From Acidobacteriota bacterium (GTDB taxonomy: Bacteria > Acidobacteriota > Vicinamibacteria > Vicinamibacterales > UBA2999): a stretch of DNA of 64,000 bases. This document shows, piece by piece, positions 16,022 through 24,854 of this stretch. A model generated the notes under the pieces. The model did not search any database. It worked only from the letters and a program-made list of their open reading frames with translations, and was not told the origin of the DNA. A program made the position numbers and the translations under genes. Within the stretch, counting starts at the first letter, position 1, and the number at the start of each line of letters is the position of its first letter. Location of the stretch: positions 1 to 64,000 of the forward strand of contig JACPCS010000121.1 in the NCBI GenBank assembly GCA_016184455.1. Reading direction: 5' to 3'.

Positions 16022-16929
16022 GGTCGTCCCCCTCTCTGCTCCTCCAACGCTGCGCGAAACATCGCTTCCTGAATATCGGTCTCGAGGCCGCAGTTGGCGG
16101 CGTCGACGAACGGATTCGGCCCGCCGGCCTGCAGCGTCGCGTGCTTGGCGTGCATGTTGTACTGCGCCGGATGATCGCCGAGCGGCACGTCGCAGGGGAG
16201 CGATCGTACCAGCGTGAACGTGCGCTCGAACTCGCTGACGACTCCGGGCGTCAGCGTGCCGGGCGCCCGCAGGCTGCAGTGAATCACCACGTTGTGCGTC
16301 CGGCCGGCCTCCTGCACGCTCGTCGTCCAGGTCGTGCAGCCGCGCGTATGGCCGGCCGTCAGCCGCGCCACGAGCGTCGTGCCGCCCAGCCGGACCGCGT
16401 CGCCGTCGCGCAGCTCGCGGTCGATCGGGTGCTCGCGGCCGCTCGTCTTCATCTCGCGCAGTGCCGGCACGTCTTCCGCCATGGCCAGCACCTGGGCGCC
16501 GGTCATCTGCTTGACCAGCGCGTCGCCTTCCTGGTGATCCCGGTGCGCGTGCGTGCCGAGGAGGATCTTCACGTCGGAGAACCTGAACCCGAGCTGCTCC
16601 ACCGATTTCGCGATCGTCGGCACGTTGCGCTCGTACGTGCTGTTGATCAGGATGTGCCCCTCGGGCGTCGTGATGAGGAACGAGCTCAGCGTCCGCGTGC
16701 CGACGTAATAGATGTTGCCGATGACCCGGTGCGGCGGAAACGCCGTCGTCTGGTCCGCCTCGGTCCCCATGTTGCGCGCGAGAATCGACCGCGGCGTGTA
16801 CGTCTGTCCGCGCACGGTCACCGCCGGAAGATCCGGCGGCGGCTGGCCCTGCGCCTCCACGACGCGTGCGCCGATTCCAGCAGCTCCGATCACGCAGGCG
16901 ACGGCGGCGAGTCGGCACAGATGTCTCAC
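16018..16929 (-). CDS. Exported B3-like metallo-beta-lactamase-fold protein
   Basis: 303 residues from a GTG at 16929 with GGGAGGACC just upstream; the longer track ORF has no better ribosome site. A signal peptide (LAAVACVIGAAGIGARVVEA) precedes an MBL domain. That domain carries GTHAHRDHQEG (zinc ligands H, H, D, H), TAGHTRGCTTW with the next histidine, and GDHPAQYNMHAKH near the end. GHTRGCT is characteristic of subclass B3. Members may hydrolyse beta-lactams or lactone-like substrates; the substrate is not known. The gene overlaps the downstream MBL gene by 4 nt. Confidence 0.85.
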   Translation of the reverse strand: MRHLCRLAAVACVIGAAGIGARVVEAQGQPPPDLPAVTVRGQTYTPRSILARNMGTEADQTTAFPPHRVIGNIYYVGTRTLSSFLITTPEGHILINSTYERNVPTIAKSVEQLGFRFSDVKILLGTHAHRDHQEGDALVKQMTGAQVLAMAEDVPALREMKTSGREHPIDRELRDGDAVRLGGTTLVARLTAGHTRGCTTWTTSVQEAGRTHNVVIHCSLRAPGTLTPGVVSEFERTFTLVRSLPCDVPLGDHPAQYNMHAKHATLQAGGPNPFVDAANCGLETDIQEAMFRAALEEQRGGRP

Positions 16930-17097
16930 AAGGTCCTCCCGGCAATTGCCAGCGCGAGGGGTGTGCAGCGTGCCCGGCTTGCGCATTGTAGCCGGATTCG
17001 CGAATTCAGTACAGTGATGCGCGTCGAAGACGATTGGACGAGGCGGCGACACGATCGTGCGCGACAACATCACGCACGGACGCCCCGTCGACGGGTC

Positions 17098-17883
17098 TCA
17101 GCCGGACGATGTCGACCGCCGGGCGCCCGAGGACCGCAGAGGCGGGCCTTCCCGCCTGAGCGCCTGGTCGAGGAAGCGGCGCAGCCGCTGGTAGTGCGAC
17201 CCGCGCCAGTAGACGCGGCCGCACGAGTCACACGTGTGAAACTCGTCGAACTCGGCGCGTGCGCGCGGCGGCAGCCGATCGATCACGTCCTCTTTCGCCG
17301 CCGGCCGGAGCGGGTCGTTGCAGCACAGACACCGCGTGAACGGCCGGGCCGCCGGTGCCAGGTCGTAACGGCGCACCAGCTCGAGGAATTGCCGCGCCGG
17401 GTCGGTCGTCCGCACCCAGTAGCCCCACCGCACCTCGTTGCGCTTCAGCAGCTCGAGGTCGCGCGTGAGCACCACGCGTCGGTCCCGCCCGCCCGCTCGG
17501 GCAATGTCCGCATCGTCCTCCCGCACCTCGGCATCGAACCCCGCCAGACGCAGGAGCGACGCGAGCTTCTGCAGATGGACGTCGAGCACGAAGCGCAGCG
17601 GCTCGGGCGGCGGCTCGCCGACGCGCCCGACATCCCCCAGATCGAGCGATCGAAACGGCGGGTAGACCGCCACTCGATCCCCGTCGCGCAGGAGGTACCC
17701 GAAATCGACCGCCTGCCCGTTGACGACGATCAGGTCGACCTCGGGATGCGGCACGCCCTGCGCTTCAATGGTGTCCTTGACGGAGGCGGGGCCGCGCAGT
17801 ACGTGCACGAAGCGGCGGGCGCGGCGATCCGGCCGCACGAAGTCGTTCAGCTCGCCGTAGAACCGGAACCAGACGTGGGTCAA
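17098..17883 (-). CDS. Mut7-C RNase-like protein with ubiquitin-like N-terminal domain
   Basis: About 261 residues. The N-terminal part (FRFYGELNDFV, then EVDLIVVNGQAVDF and DGDRVAVYPPF) is a ThiS/MoaD-like ubiquitin fold. The C-terminal part is Mut7-C: FVLDVHLQKLASLLRLAGFD, VVLTRDLELLKR, and a four-cysteine zinc site formed by CLCCN and CDSCGRVYWRGSHY. Such proteins are predicted ribonucleases of the PIN-related class. The only sensible start is TTG at 17883, which overlaps the TGA of the MFS gene by 4 nt (TTGA), so the two are translationally coupled. Confidence 0.85.
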   Translation of the reverse strand: MTHVWFRFYGELNDFVRPDRRARRFVHVLRGPASVKDTIEAQGVPHPEVDLIVVNGQAVDFGYLLRDGDRVAVYPPFRSLDLGDVGRVGEPPPEPLRFVLDVHLQKLASLLRLAGFDAEVREDDADIARAGGRDRRVVLTRDLELLKRNEVRWGYWVRTTDPARQFLELVRRYDLAPAARPFTRCLCCNDPLRPAAKEDVIDRLPPRARAEFDEFHTCDSCGRVYWRGSHYQRLRRFLDQALRREGPPLRSSGARRSTSSG

Positions 17884-19154
17884 TTCACGGTTTCTTCTAT
17901 CGCCGCCGCGGGGCGGCCGTTCGCGACGCGCTCCCGGGCCAGCAGCCCCAGCGCGACGAGGACGAACGCGAACGACGACAGCTCCAGCGACAAGCGCACG
18001 CCGACGAAGGCGCCGATCACGCCGACCGTGACGCCGGCCCCGGCGCGCAGCCCGAGCATCGACGTGTTGAAGAGTCCGATGATGGTGCCGCGCACGTGTG
18101 CCGGCGCGAGCATCTGGACGAGCGTCTGCGCCATCGACGTGAACGCGATGCTGAAGATGCCGGCGAGCACGAGCAGGGCCACCGCAGTCGCGTAGCTCTG
18201 CGCCAGCGGGAAGAGGCCCATCGTGATGCCCCAGAGAATCGCAAAGAGCATGGCCGTGCGGACGCTGGGCCGCAGGTTCGCGCCGCCCTCGAGCCAAATC
18301 ACGCCGAGGATGGCCCCGGCGGCATTCGCGGCCAGCAGAACGCTGTAGAGCGCCCCGCCGTCGTCGGCGCCGAGATAGTGGGCGTACTCGGGCATCTGCG
18401 CCTGGAAGGCGTTCCCCACGAAGAACGACGAGGCGCCCGCCAGGACGATCATCGTCATGATGCGCGAGTCGGCGCGCGCGGTCGCCAGCACACCGCCGAC
18501 CTCGCTCCACGCAAACGGCCGCGCGCTTCGGCCCACAGCCCGTCCGCCGTGGCCCGTGTACGACGTACGGAACGTGAAGATCGTGAACGGCACGAAGATC
18601 AGCACGTTGGCGAGCAGACCCCATGCCGGCCCGAGCAGCAGCATCAGCCCGCCGCCGATGGCAGGTCCGAGCAGGATGGCCAGGTAGCGGCTGCTCGCAT
18701 TGAGCCGAATCGCGCTCGGGAGCTGCTCCGTGCCGACCATCTCGTGGATGATGAGCTGCGAGGCGGGCGCCACGATCACACCGGCGGCGCCGTGAATCAG
18801 CAGGATGACCACCGCGTGCCACATCTCCAGCGAGCCGGTCAGGAACAGCAGCCCCCATGCGCTCGACGCCACGATGTAGAGCGCCTGCGACACGTGAATC
18901 AGCCGCCGGCAGTCGTACCGATCGGCCAGCGCGCCCATGTGCAGCGAGAAGAGCAGAAACGGCACCCAGTGGCTGATCACGGCGAAGCCCGCCAGCGCCG
19001 GCGAGTGGAACTCCTCGAACATCACCCAGTAGCTGATGACGTGCTCGATGTTGTCGGCAATCATCGACAACAGCAGCACGGTGAAGTACCGGCGGTAGGC
19101 GGGCACGTGAAGCGCGGCGAACTTCGGGGACGCTGACGGGGATCCTGTGGTCAT
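17880..19154 (-). CDS. MFS transporter
   Basis: 424 residues from ATG 19154 with about twelve hydrophobic segments. The loop LHMGALADRYDCRRLIHVSQ after the second helix is the classic MFS motif A (GxLADRxxRR). A paired segment occurs in the second half (FNTSMLGLRAGAGVTVG). It resembles the enterobactin-exporter-like or drug-efflux MFS group, but the substrate is not predictable. The longer track ORF adds a cysteine- and arginine-rich leader with no ribosome site and is rejected. It is coupled to the Mut7-C gene and divergent from the monohaem lyase gene at 19264. Confidence 0.9.
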   Translation of the reverse strand: MTTGSPSASPKFAALHVPAYRRYFTVLLLSMIADNIEHVISYWVMFEEFHSPALAGFAVISHWVPFLLFSLHMGALADRYDCRRLIHVSQALYIVASSAWGLLFLTGSLEMWHAVVILLIHGAAGVIVAPASQLIIHEMVGTEQLPSAIRLNASSRYLAILLGPAIGGGLMLLLGPAWGLLANVLIFVPFTIFTFRTSYTGHGGRAVGRSARPFAWSEVGGVLATARADSRIMTMIVLAGASSFFVGNAFQAQMPEYAHYLGADDGGALYSVLLAANAAGAILGVIWLEGGANLRPSVRTAMLFAILWGITMGLFPLAQSYATAVALLVLAGIFSIAFTSMAQTLVQMLAPAHVRGTIIGLFNTSMLGLRAGAGVTVGVIGAFVGVRLSLELSSFAFVLVALGLLARERVANGRPAAAIEETVN

Positions 19155-19263
19155 ATGGAGAACGGTGGCCTGCTTCTGCAGTCTACCGCCTTCTTCCTCC
19201 CTGGCGCGACCTGAGGATAAGATGACGCGCGACGGGATCCGGCAACGTGTGGCGGAGGTGCAT

Positions 19264-20541
19264 GTGCGATCGCTCGCAGCTCGGACGTTGATGGCGTCGA
19301 CGGTGCTCCTGGTGTGCACGTCGCCGTCCTGGACTCAGGTCGTCCTGCCTGAAGGCCAGGGCAAGGCGCTCGTGCAGCGGGCCTGCGTCCGCTGCCACGG
19401 TCTCGGGAAGCTGGCCGGCCCGGACGAGGGCCACTGGCCGCAGTTCGGTCAGGGCCGAAGCCGCGAAGAATGGCAGCACATCATGAGGTTCATGATGAGC
19501 TATGGCACGGCGCTCTCTGGCGACGAAGCCACGACCGTGACCGAGTATCTTGCCGTGGCGTTCCCCGGCGCGCCGCAGCCGACGGGCGTCCCCGTCGCAG
19601 GGCCCGTTGACGCGTCGATTCGGGAGTGGAAGCTCGCCACCGCCGGCAGCCGCCCGCACGACCCGGCCGTCGCGCCCGACGGCACCGTCTGGTACACCGC
19701 CCAGGCAAAGAGCCGCCTCGGCCGCCTCGATCCGCGAACGGGTCAGTTCAGGGAGTTTCCGCTGCAGGCGGACAATCCCGCATTGCCGTACGGTGTCGGT
19801 CCGCACGGACTCGTCCCCGACAGCGACGGCAACATCTGGTACACGGGGCAACTGGACGGCCATCTCGGCAAGCTGGATCCGAGGACGGGCACCGTCACGA
19901 AGTACCAGATGCCCGCGGGCGCAGGCGGTCCTCACACGCCGATCTTCGACCAGAAGGGGACGCTGTGGTTCACGATGCAGCAGGGCAACATGGTAGGCCG
20001 CCTGATTCCAGCCACGGGCGATCTCAAGGTCGTGACGATGCCGACGCCGAAATCGGAGCCGTACGGCATCGTCGTGAACTCGAAGGGTGTGCCCTACTTC
20101 ACGCAGTTGATGGGCAGTCGCATCGGCACGATCGATCCCGCGACGATGCAGGTGCGCGAGTACTTTCTGGGTGCGGGCACCGGGCCGCGGCGCCTCGCGA
20201 TCACGGCAGACGACAGGATCTATTACACGGATTACGCGCGCGGGAGACTGGGGCGGCTCGATCCCGGCACGGGACAGACCAAGGAATGGCCGTCACCGAG
20301 CGGCGCGCGGTCGCAGCCCTACGCGATCACAGCCGTCGGCAGCATCGTCTGGTACGTGGAGGGCAACACGACTCCCAATATGGTCGTCCGGTTCGACCCC
20401 GCGACCGAGACGTTCCAGACGTGGCCGATCCCATCGGGCGGCGGCGTCGTGCGTCACATGGTCGCCGCGCCCGATGGCGCGCTCTGGCTGGCCGGCAGCG
20501 AAGTCGACACGATCGCCAAGGTCGAAGTTCGCAGCCGGTAA
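19264..20541 (+). CDS. Exported haem c protein with virginiamycin B lyase-like propeller
   Basis: 425 residues from a GTG at 19264, chosen because GCGGAGGTG lies just upstream and a signal peptide follows directly; the ATG at 19222 is the alternative. CVRCH (about 41-45) is a haem c site in a small cytochrome-like domain with helix LSGDEATTVTEYLAV. The rest is a seven-bladed propeller with repeated GTVWYT, GNIWYTGQ, GTLWFT, RIYYTDYARGRLGRLDP and GALWLAGSEVDTIAK blades, as in Vgb. Without evidence for the lyase residues, the role is a periplasmic redox-linked binding protein or enzyme. It ends before a strong hairpin. Confidence 0.83.
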   Translation: MRSLAARTLMASTVLLVCTSPSWTQVVLPEGQGKALVQRACVRCHGLGKLAGPDEGHWPQFGQGRSREEWQHIMRFMMSYGTALSGDEATTVTEYLAVAFPGAPQPTGVPVAGPVDASIREWKLATAGSRPHDPAVAPDGTVWYTAQAKSRLGRLDPRTGQFREFPLQADNPALPYGVGPHGLVPDSDGNIWYTGQLDGHLGKLDPRTGTVTKYQMPAGAGGPHTPIFDQKGTLWFTMQQGNMVGRLIPATGDLKVVTMPTPKSEPYGIVVNSKGVPYFTQLMGSRIGTIDPATMQVREYFLGAGTGPRRLAITADDRIYYTDYARGRLGRLDPGTGQTKEWPSPSGARSQPYAITAVGSIVWYVEGNTTPNMVVRFDPATETFQTWPIPSGGGVVRHMVAAPDGALWLAGSEVDTIAKVEVRSR

Positions 20542-20566
20542 TGAGCGGGCGACCATCGCCCGCTCA
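20542..20566. terminator. Bidirectional hairpin terminator
   Basis: TGAGCGGGCGA pairs perfectly with TCGCCCGCTCA around a 3-nt loop, exactly between the stop codons of two convergent genes. There is no T-run. Confidence 0.7.
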
Positions 20567-20568
20567 CG

Positions 20569-21735
20569 TCACCTGCTCGACGTCGTACCGCGCGGATTCA
20601 CAACCAGCTTGACGATCCGCCAGTTGTTCATATCGGCCACGTACAGCTCGTTCTCCGAGGGGCACGCGAGGCCGTGCGCCCAGTTGAACTGGCCGATGCC
20701 GCGGCCCGACTCGCCGTAGTAGCCGAGCACCTTCCCGTCGAGCGTCATCTTGTAGAGCCGGCCCGGCTCCGAGTCCATCACGTACAGGTACTGCGTCGGC
20801 GTGTTCGTGAGGCACATCGTCCAGGGCGCGGTCTCGTCGGGACGATTCGGGGTCAGGTTTCCGAGCACGGGGTGGCGCTTCTTGTCGTACGGCACGTTCA
20901 TGTGAAGGAAGCGCTGGAAGCGGCCCTCACCGTCGAACACGTGGATGCGGCGGTTGCCGCGATCGCCGGCATAGATGTTCCCCTGCCGATCGATCTGCAT
21001 CGTGTGGACGTTGCGGAAGTGGCCCGGGTTCAGGTTCGCGTGCTCGCCCCCCTCGCCGTACTGCCCCCACGTCTTGATCCAGGTGCCGTTCTTGTCGAAC
21101 TTGGCGATGCGGTTGTTGACGTACCCCTCGCTGATATAGATGTTGTCCTGCGCGTCCCAGCCGATGTCGGTCGGGCCGTTGAAGAGACCATCGACTGGCA
21201 CCGCGTCCTTCGGCTCGGGGCGGTGGTACTCGCCTTCGTAGCCTTCGGGCCGGCGTCCCAGGTTCAGCGTGACGTAGCCGGCGGGGTTGAACTTGACGAC
21301 GGCGTTGGTCCCCTTGTCGACGACCCACAGGTTGTCGTACCGGTCGAAGCGGACCGAGTGGCCGTAGCCGAGGCCGTATACGCCCTGGCCGATCTCCTTC
21401 ACGAAGCGGCCGTTGCGATCGAACAGCAGGAGCTGCGTCGTCGCGTTCCCGTACAGCGGCCCCGTTGTGGCCGACCCGGGATGGTTCAGCACGACGATCT
21501 CGCCTTTGGAGTTGACCGCCACCGCCAGCGTCTCGCCGAGGTTCATCGTCGGCGGGTACTTGAGGAAGTCGGCGATGAAGTCGACCTGCAGGCGCGGCGC
21601 GGTGGAGTTGTCGAGCGGTGCCGGCGCCTGTGCGGCCGCGGGTGCGGCAAGCGGCAGACCGCCGCGGAGCTCGAACAAGATGAGCAGCGCCGCGAGCCCC
21701 ACGAGCGCCGCCGGAAGCATGTAGAACCGTCGCAC
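20569..21735 (-). CDS. Exported NHL beta-propeller protein
   Basis: 388 residues from a GTG at 21735, fixed by AAGGAGGG 4-6 nt upstream. The longer track ORF reads back through a heptamer repeat and is rejected. A membrane or signal segment (MLPAALVGLAALLILFELRGG) is followed by NHL blades: RFDRYDNLWVVDKGTNAVVKF, AQDNIYISEGYVNNRIAKFD, DRQGNIYAGDRGNRRIHVFD and GLACPSENELYVADMNNWRIVKL. Function is not known beyond a probable ligand-binding propeller. It is convergent with the haem c gene and closed by the shared hairpin at 20542. Confidence 0.82.
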   Translation of the reverse strand: MRRFYMLPAALVGLAALLILFELRGGLPLAAPAAAQAPAPLDNSTAPRLQVDFIADFLKYPPTMNLGETLAVAVNSKGEIVVLNHPGSATTGPLYGNATTQLLLFDRNGRFVKEIGQGVYGLGYGHSVRFDRYDNLWVVDKGTNAVVKFNPAGYVTLNLGRRPEGYEGEYHRPEPKDAVPVDGLFNGPTDIGWDAQDNIYISEGYVNNRIAKFDKNGTWIKTWGQYGEGGEHANLNPGHFRNVHTMQIDRQGNIYAGDRGNRRIHVFDGEGRFQRFLHMNVPYDKKRHPVLGNLTPNRPDETAPWTMCLTNTPTQYLYVMDSEPGRLYKMTLDGKVLGYYGESGRGIGQFNWAHGLACPSENELYVADMNNWRIVKLVVNPRGTTSSR

Positions 21736-21768
21736 GACACCCTCCTTGCCATTGGTGATTGGCGACTG

Positions 21769-21845
21769 AACAACTCCCAACTCCCAAACCCCGTTTTTCA
21801 ACCCTGGCTCTTGGGAGCTGGGAGTTGAAGATTGGGAGTTGAAGC
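21769..21845. repeat. Heptamer inverted repeat, CTCCCAA/TTGGGAG type
   Basis: CTCCCAA CTCCCAA on the left is complemented by TTGGGAG CTGGGAG TTGAAGA TTGGGAG TTGAAG on the right, all in 7-nt steps around a T-rich centre. It lies 34 bp upstream of the propeller GTG start and could form a leader hairpin. Confidence 0.8.
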
Positions 21846-21893
21846 GATTTGTTGATAGCCGATTATGCCACGTGCGGCCCAGAGGGAATCCAT

Positions 21894-23192
21894 TCACTCG
21901 CGGCGGGCGAGCGAGCCCGTCAGGTCATCGAAGCGGAGCGGCGGCGGCTCGCTGGCCACGAGATACTCGAACCGGCGGCGGAATTCCTCCTCCGGCAGTC
22001 GCGCCGTCGCGGCAAGCTTGGCGAGTTCGTGCGGATCGTCGAAGTCATCCTTGCGCAGGCGGATCATGTACCGGCGCGCGATGGCGTAGCGCGTCGAGGC
22101 GATATCGACCAGCCGCGTCCGCGGCCGGCCCGCCGGGCTCGCGATCGATTCGAACGGCACCGGCACAAAACGGCCCCCCTGGATCGAAATCACCGCTCCC
22201 GAGCCGCCCGCGAGCACGTACTTGGCGGCGCAGAATCCGAGGTCCCGCGCGTACTCCATGTCGAGCGGAATCGGGTCGGCGCAGCGGAGCTCGTACCCGA
22301 TGCTCTTGGCGGCGATGGTCGTCTTGATGCCCAGCTCGCGCATTCTGGCGACCACTTGCGTCTTCAGGATTTCGCCCAGGTTGACCTCGGCGATGCGCAG
22401 GTGGCCATGCGAGTCCCGCTCGACTTCGTGCAGCCCTTCGAGGTCTTCCGGCGCGATGTCGAGCACGACGCCCTCGGCGACGACCGCCACGCCGTCGGGA
22501 CGGCCGGCGCTGAGACGCTTGATGATCGCGCCGACGAGCGTATCGACAATCGTTCGAAGATGGATCGGGACCTCGAACTCCTCCGCGACGAGCGTCAGCG
22601 TCGCTCCAGCGGCCTTGCCAATGCCCAGCGCCAGATGCCCGGCCTTGCGCCCCATCGTCACGACGAAATACCAGCGGGACGTGGTCTTCGCGTCGACCAT
22701 CAGGTTCTTGACGATCTCGGCGCCGTGGTGACGCGCTGACTGGTAGCCGAAGGTATCCACGTGCGCCGGCAGATCCAGGTCGTTGTCGATCGTTTTCGGG
22801 ACGTGGACGACGCGGAGCCGGCCGGCCGCACGGCGCTCCACACGCAAGGCGGAAAAGGCCGTATCGTCGCCGCCGATCGTGATGAGCTGCGACACGTCCA
22901 GCCGCATCAGACTCGAGATCGTGTTCTCCAGCAGCACGTCGTCGGTCGTCGGATTGGCGCGCGAGATGCCGAGGTACGAGCCTCCGCGGAAGTGAATCCG
23001 GCTGACCGCGTCGATCGTGAGTGGCGTGACCCGGCTGATGTCGCCGGTCATGATCCACTCGAAGCCGTCACGGATGCCGATGACCGGCACGCCCTCCAGA
23101 CAGGCGCGAATCGTGGCGGCACCGATGACCGCGTTGATGCCCGGCGCCGGCCCTCCGCCGACCAGGATGGCCAGACCCCTGTGCGGCTCCAT
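21894..23192 (-). CDS. 6-phosphofructokinase, PPi-type signature
   Basis: 432 residues. VGGGPAPGINAVI at 11-23 is the phosphate-donor loop, GGDDT at 107-111 and PKTIDND at 132-138 form the active site, and MGRKAGHLALGIG follows. In the family, ATP-dependent enzymes usually have GGDGS and PGTIDND. The second Asp of GGDD and the Lys of PKTIDND are the known markers of PPi-dependent enzymes, so EC 2.7.1.90 (fructose 6-phosphate to fructose 1,6-bisphosphate using PPi) is more likely. The C-terminus beyond about 390 is family-typical helical sequence. It lies 73 nt downstream of the PaaK-like gene on the same strand. Confidence 0.88.
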   Translation of the reverse strand: MEPHRGLAILVGGGPAPGINAVIGAATIRACLEGVPVIGIRDGFEWIMTGDISRVTPLTIDAVSRIHFRGGSYLGISRANPTTDDVLLENTISSLMRLDVSQLITIGGDDTAFSALRVERRAAGRLRVVHVPKTIDNDLDLPAHVDTFGYQSARHHGAEIVKNLMVDAKTTSRWYFVVTMGRKAGHLALGIGKAAGATLTLVAEEFEVPIHLRTIVDTLVGAIIKRLSAGRPDGVAVVAEGVVLDIAPEDLEGLHEVERDSHGHLRIAEVNLGEILKTQVVARMRELGIKTTIAAKSIGYELRCADPIPLDMEYARDLGFCAAKYVLAGGSGAVISIQGGRFVPVPFESIASPAGRPRTRLVDIASTRYAIARRYMIRLRKDDFDDPHELAKLAATARLPEEEFRRRFEYLVASEPPPLRFDDLTGSLARRE

Positions 23193-23265
23193 CGCCTGGA
23201 AGTCTACTGCCGGCTGGATATGATTGCGCCCGAGATTTCTCGCGTGCCAACCTCAGCCTCACCGC

Positions 23266-24549
23266 TCAGCGCGCGTCGACGAGGCGCCGTGCTTTGAGCT
23301 CGAAGCGCGGCAGCGAGCCGGCGGGCACGGCGCGCGTCGGGATGCGAACGGCCAGGCGCTCGCGCAGCGCGCGCGCGACCGCCTGCGCCACGTCGTCGCT
23401 TGCCTCGAGCTCGACCGTCAACTCCTCGAGCGCGTTGCGGCGGGTACGCACGAGGCGGAACTCCCCCACCTCGAACGTCCGGACGATCGCCTCGACGGCC
23501 GACGGAAAGACGTTCACACCGCGCAGAATGATCAGGTCATCCGTCCGCCCGACGATCCCTCCGGGCAGCATGAGAAAGGTGCGCCCGCAGCCGCAGCCGC
23601 GCGGAGCGGCGACGACGACATCGCCGGTGCGGTAGCGAATCACCGGCCAGCCGGCACGTCCGAGGTTCGTGATCACCAGCTCGCCACGCGCTCCCTCCGC
23701 GCACGGCTCCCCCGTCTCCGGGTCCACCACTTCCGCGATGAACTCCGCTTCATTGACGTGCAGCCCCTCACGCCGCTCGCACGCGTAGCCGTAGGCGCCG
23801 ATTTCGGTGCCGCCGGCGTGGTCGAACGTGCGGGCGCCAAAGGCCTCCTCGATGCGCGCGCGCACGGCTGAAATCGAGGCGCCAGGCTCCCCCGCGTGGA
23901 TCGTGACGCGCACGGCGGAGTCGCGAATCGGCAGATTGTGCGCGCGCGCCACCTCGACGAGGTGCAGCGCGTAGGTCGGCGTGCAGAGGAGGACGGTCGC
24001 CTCGGTGTCGAGCAGCAGGCGCAGGCGCGCCCGCGAGTCGAGGCCGCCGCCCGGAATCGTCAACGCCCCGAGCCGGCGCGCCGCCTCGTGCGCGCTCCAG
24101 AAGCCGATGAACGGGCCAAACGAGAACGCGAAGAAGATGCGGTCGCGACCGGCGACGCCGGCCGCCGCATAGACGTACTGCCAGCACTCGGACCACCACT
24201 CCCAGCTCTCGGCCGTATCGAGCACGACGAGCGGACGGCCAGTCGTGCCGGACGTCTGGTGATAGATCGTGTAGCGTTCGGGCGGATACGTGGCAATCGT
24301 GCCGTGCGGCGGCGCGGAGTCCTGATCGGCGACGAGCTCCGCCTTCGTCGTGAACGGCAGACGGCGGAACGCGTCCCAGGAGATCGGCAGCGCGAGCGCC
24401 CCGAATGTCCTGGCGTAGAACTCGTTCTGCGGCAGGATCGCCGCGAGCAGCTCATTGAGCCGCGCGAGCTGTCGGGCGCGGATGTCCTCCGGCCCTGCAC
24501 ACTCAAGCTCCGGATGATGCACACTCCTCCAGTCCAGGTGTGTAAACAT
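23266..24549 (-). CDS. PaaK-like AMP-forming CoA ligase
   Basis: 427 residues of the phenylacetate-CoA ligase group. The AMP-binding motif TIYHQTSGTTGRPLVV is complete, AGGTEIGAYGYAC matches the second adenylate motif, and VIRYRTGDVV and GRTDDLIILRGVNVFP are the hinge and C-terminal domain signatures. The enzyme would activate an aromatic or short-chain carboxylate as the CoA thioester via an adenylate in the cytosol. No other phenylacetate-pathway gene is nearby, so the substrate is not certain. RGCGCGRT contributes clustered cysteines as in other PaaK proteins. Confidence 0.9.
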   Translation of the reverse strand: MFTHLDWRSVHHPELECAGPEDIRARQLARLNELLAAILPQNEFYARTFGALALPISWDAFRRLPFTTKAELVADQDSAPPHGTIATYPPERYTIYHQTSGTTGRPLVVLDTAESWEWWSECWQYVYAAAGVAGRDRIFFAFSFGPFIGFWSAHEAARRLGALTIPGGGLDSRARLRLLLDTEATVLLCTPTYALHLVEVARAHNLPIRDSAVRVTIHAGEPGASISAVRARIEEAFGARTFDHAGGTEIGAYGYACERREGLHVNEAEFIAEVVDPETGEPCAEGARGELVITNLGRAGWPVIRYRTGDVVVAAPRGCGCGRTFLMLPGGIVGRTDDLIILRGVNVFPSAVEAIVRTFEVGEFRLVRTRRNALEELTVELEASDDVAQAVARALRERLAVRIPTRAVPAGSLPRFELKARRLVDAR

Positions 24550-24676
24550 ACCCGGCGCGCCGCATTTTCCCCAGTCCGGCCGTCTCTGCGAACGGCGTTC
24601 CAGTCAAGTGGCCGTGCGCCGCGCGGGACGCCTCAGGCACACGGCTTGCGGTTGCTGCAGTCGAGGTCTTCTTCCA

Positions 24677-24850
24677 ATGGCAGAACGCATTCGGATCGAG
24701 CAGCACAGCGTCGGCGGCGGTCTTCTCTGGGCGGCGGGGTGGCTTTTCACGGTCGGGTATCTGCAGCTGACGTTCTGGAAGGGCGTCTTCGCGCTGTTCA
24801 TCTGGCCGTATTACATCGGCGAGGCACTCCGGACGCTGTGCGCTTCATAA
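24677..24850 (+). CDS. Small membrane protein
   Basis: 57 residues beginning MAERIRIEQHSVGGG and containing two hydrophobic stretches (LLWAAGWLFTVGYLQL and GVFALFIWPYYIGEAL). The start at 24677 is preferred to the track start at 24608, whose leader is arginine- and cysteine-rich non-membrane sequence; GAGGTC lies upstream. No family is recognised. It ends 4 nt before the DUF4389-like fragment, and such short membrane proteins are often encoded beside DUF4389 genes, so the two probably formed an operon. Confidence 0.65.
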   Translation: MAERIRIEQHSVGGGLLWAAGWLFTVGYLQLTFWKGVFALFIWPYYIGEALRTLCAS

Positions 24851-24854
24851 CGGC

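Noticed and set aside
16018-16929. Calling this gene a beta-lactamase resistance gene
   Set aside because: The fold and B3-like motifs are present but many exported MBL proteins in such genomes have other substrates.
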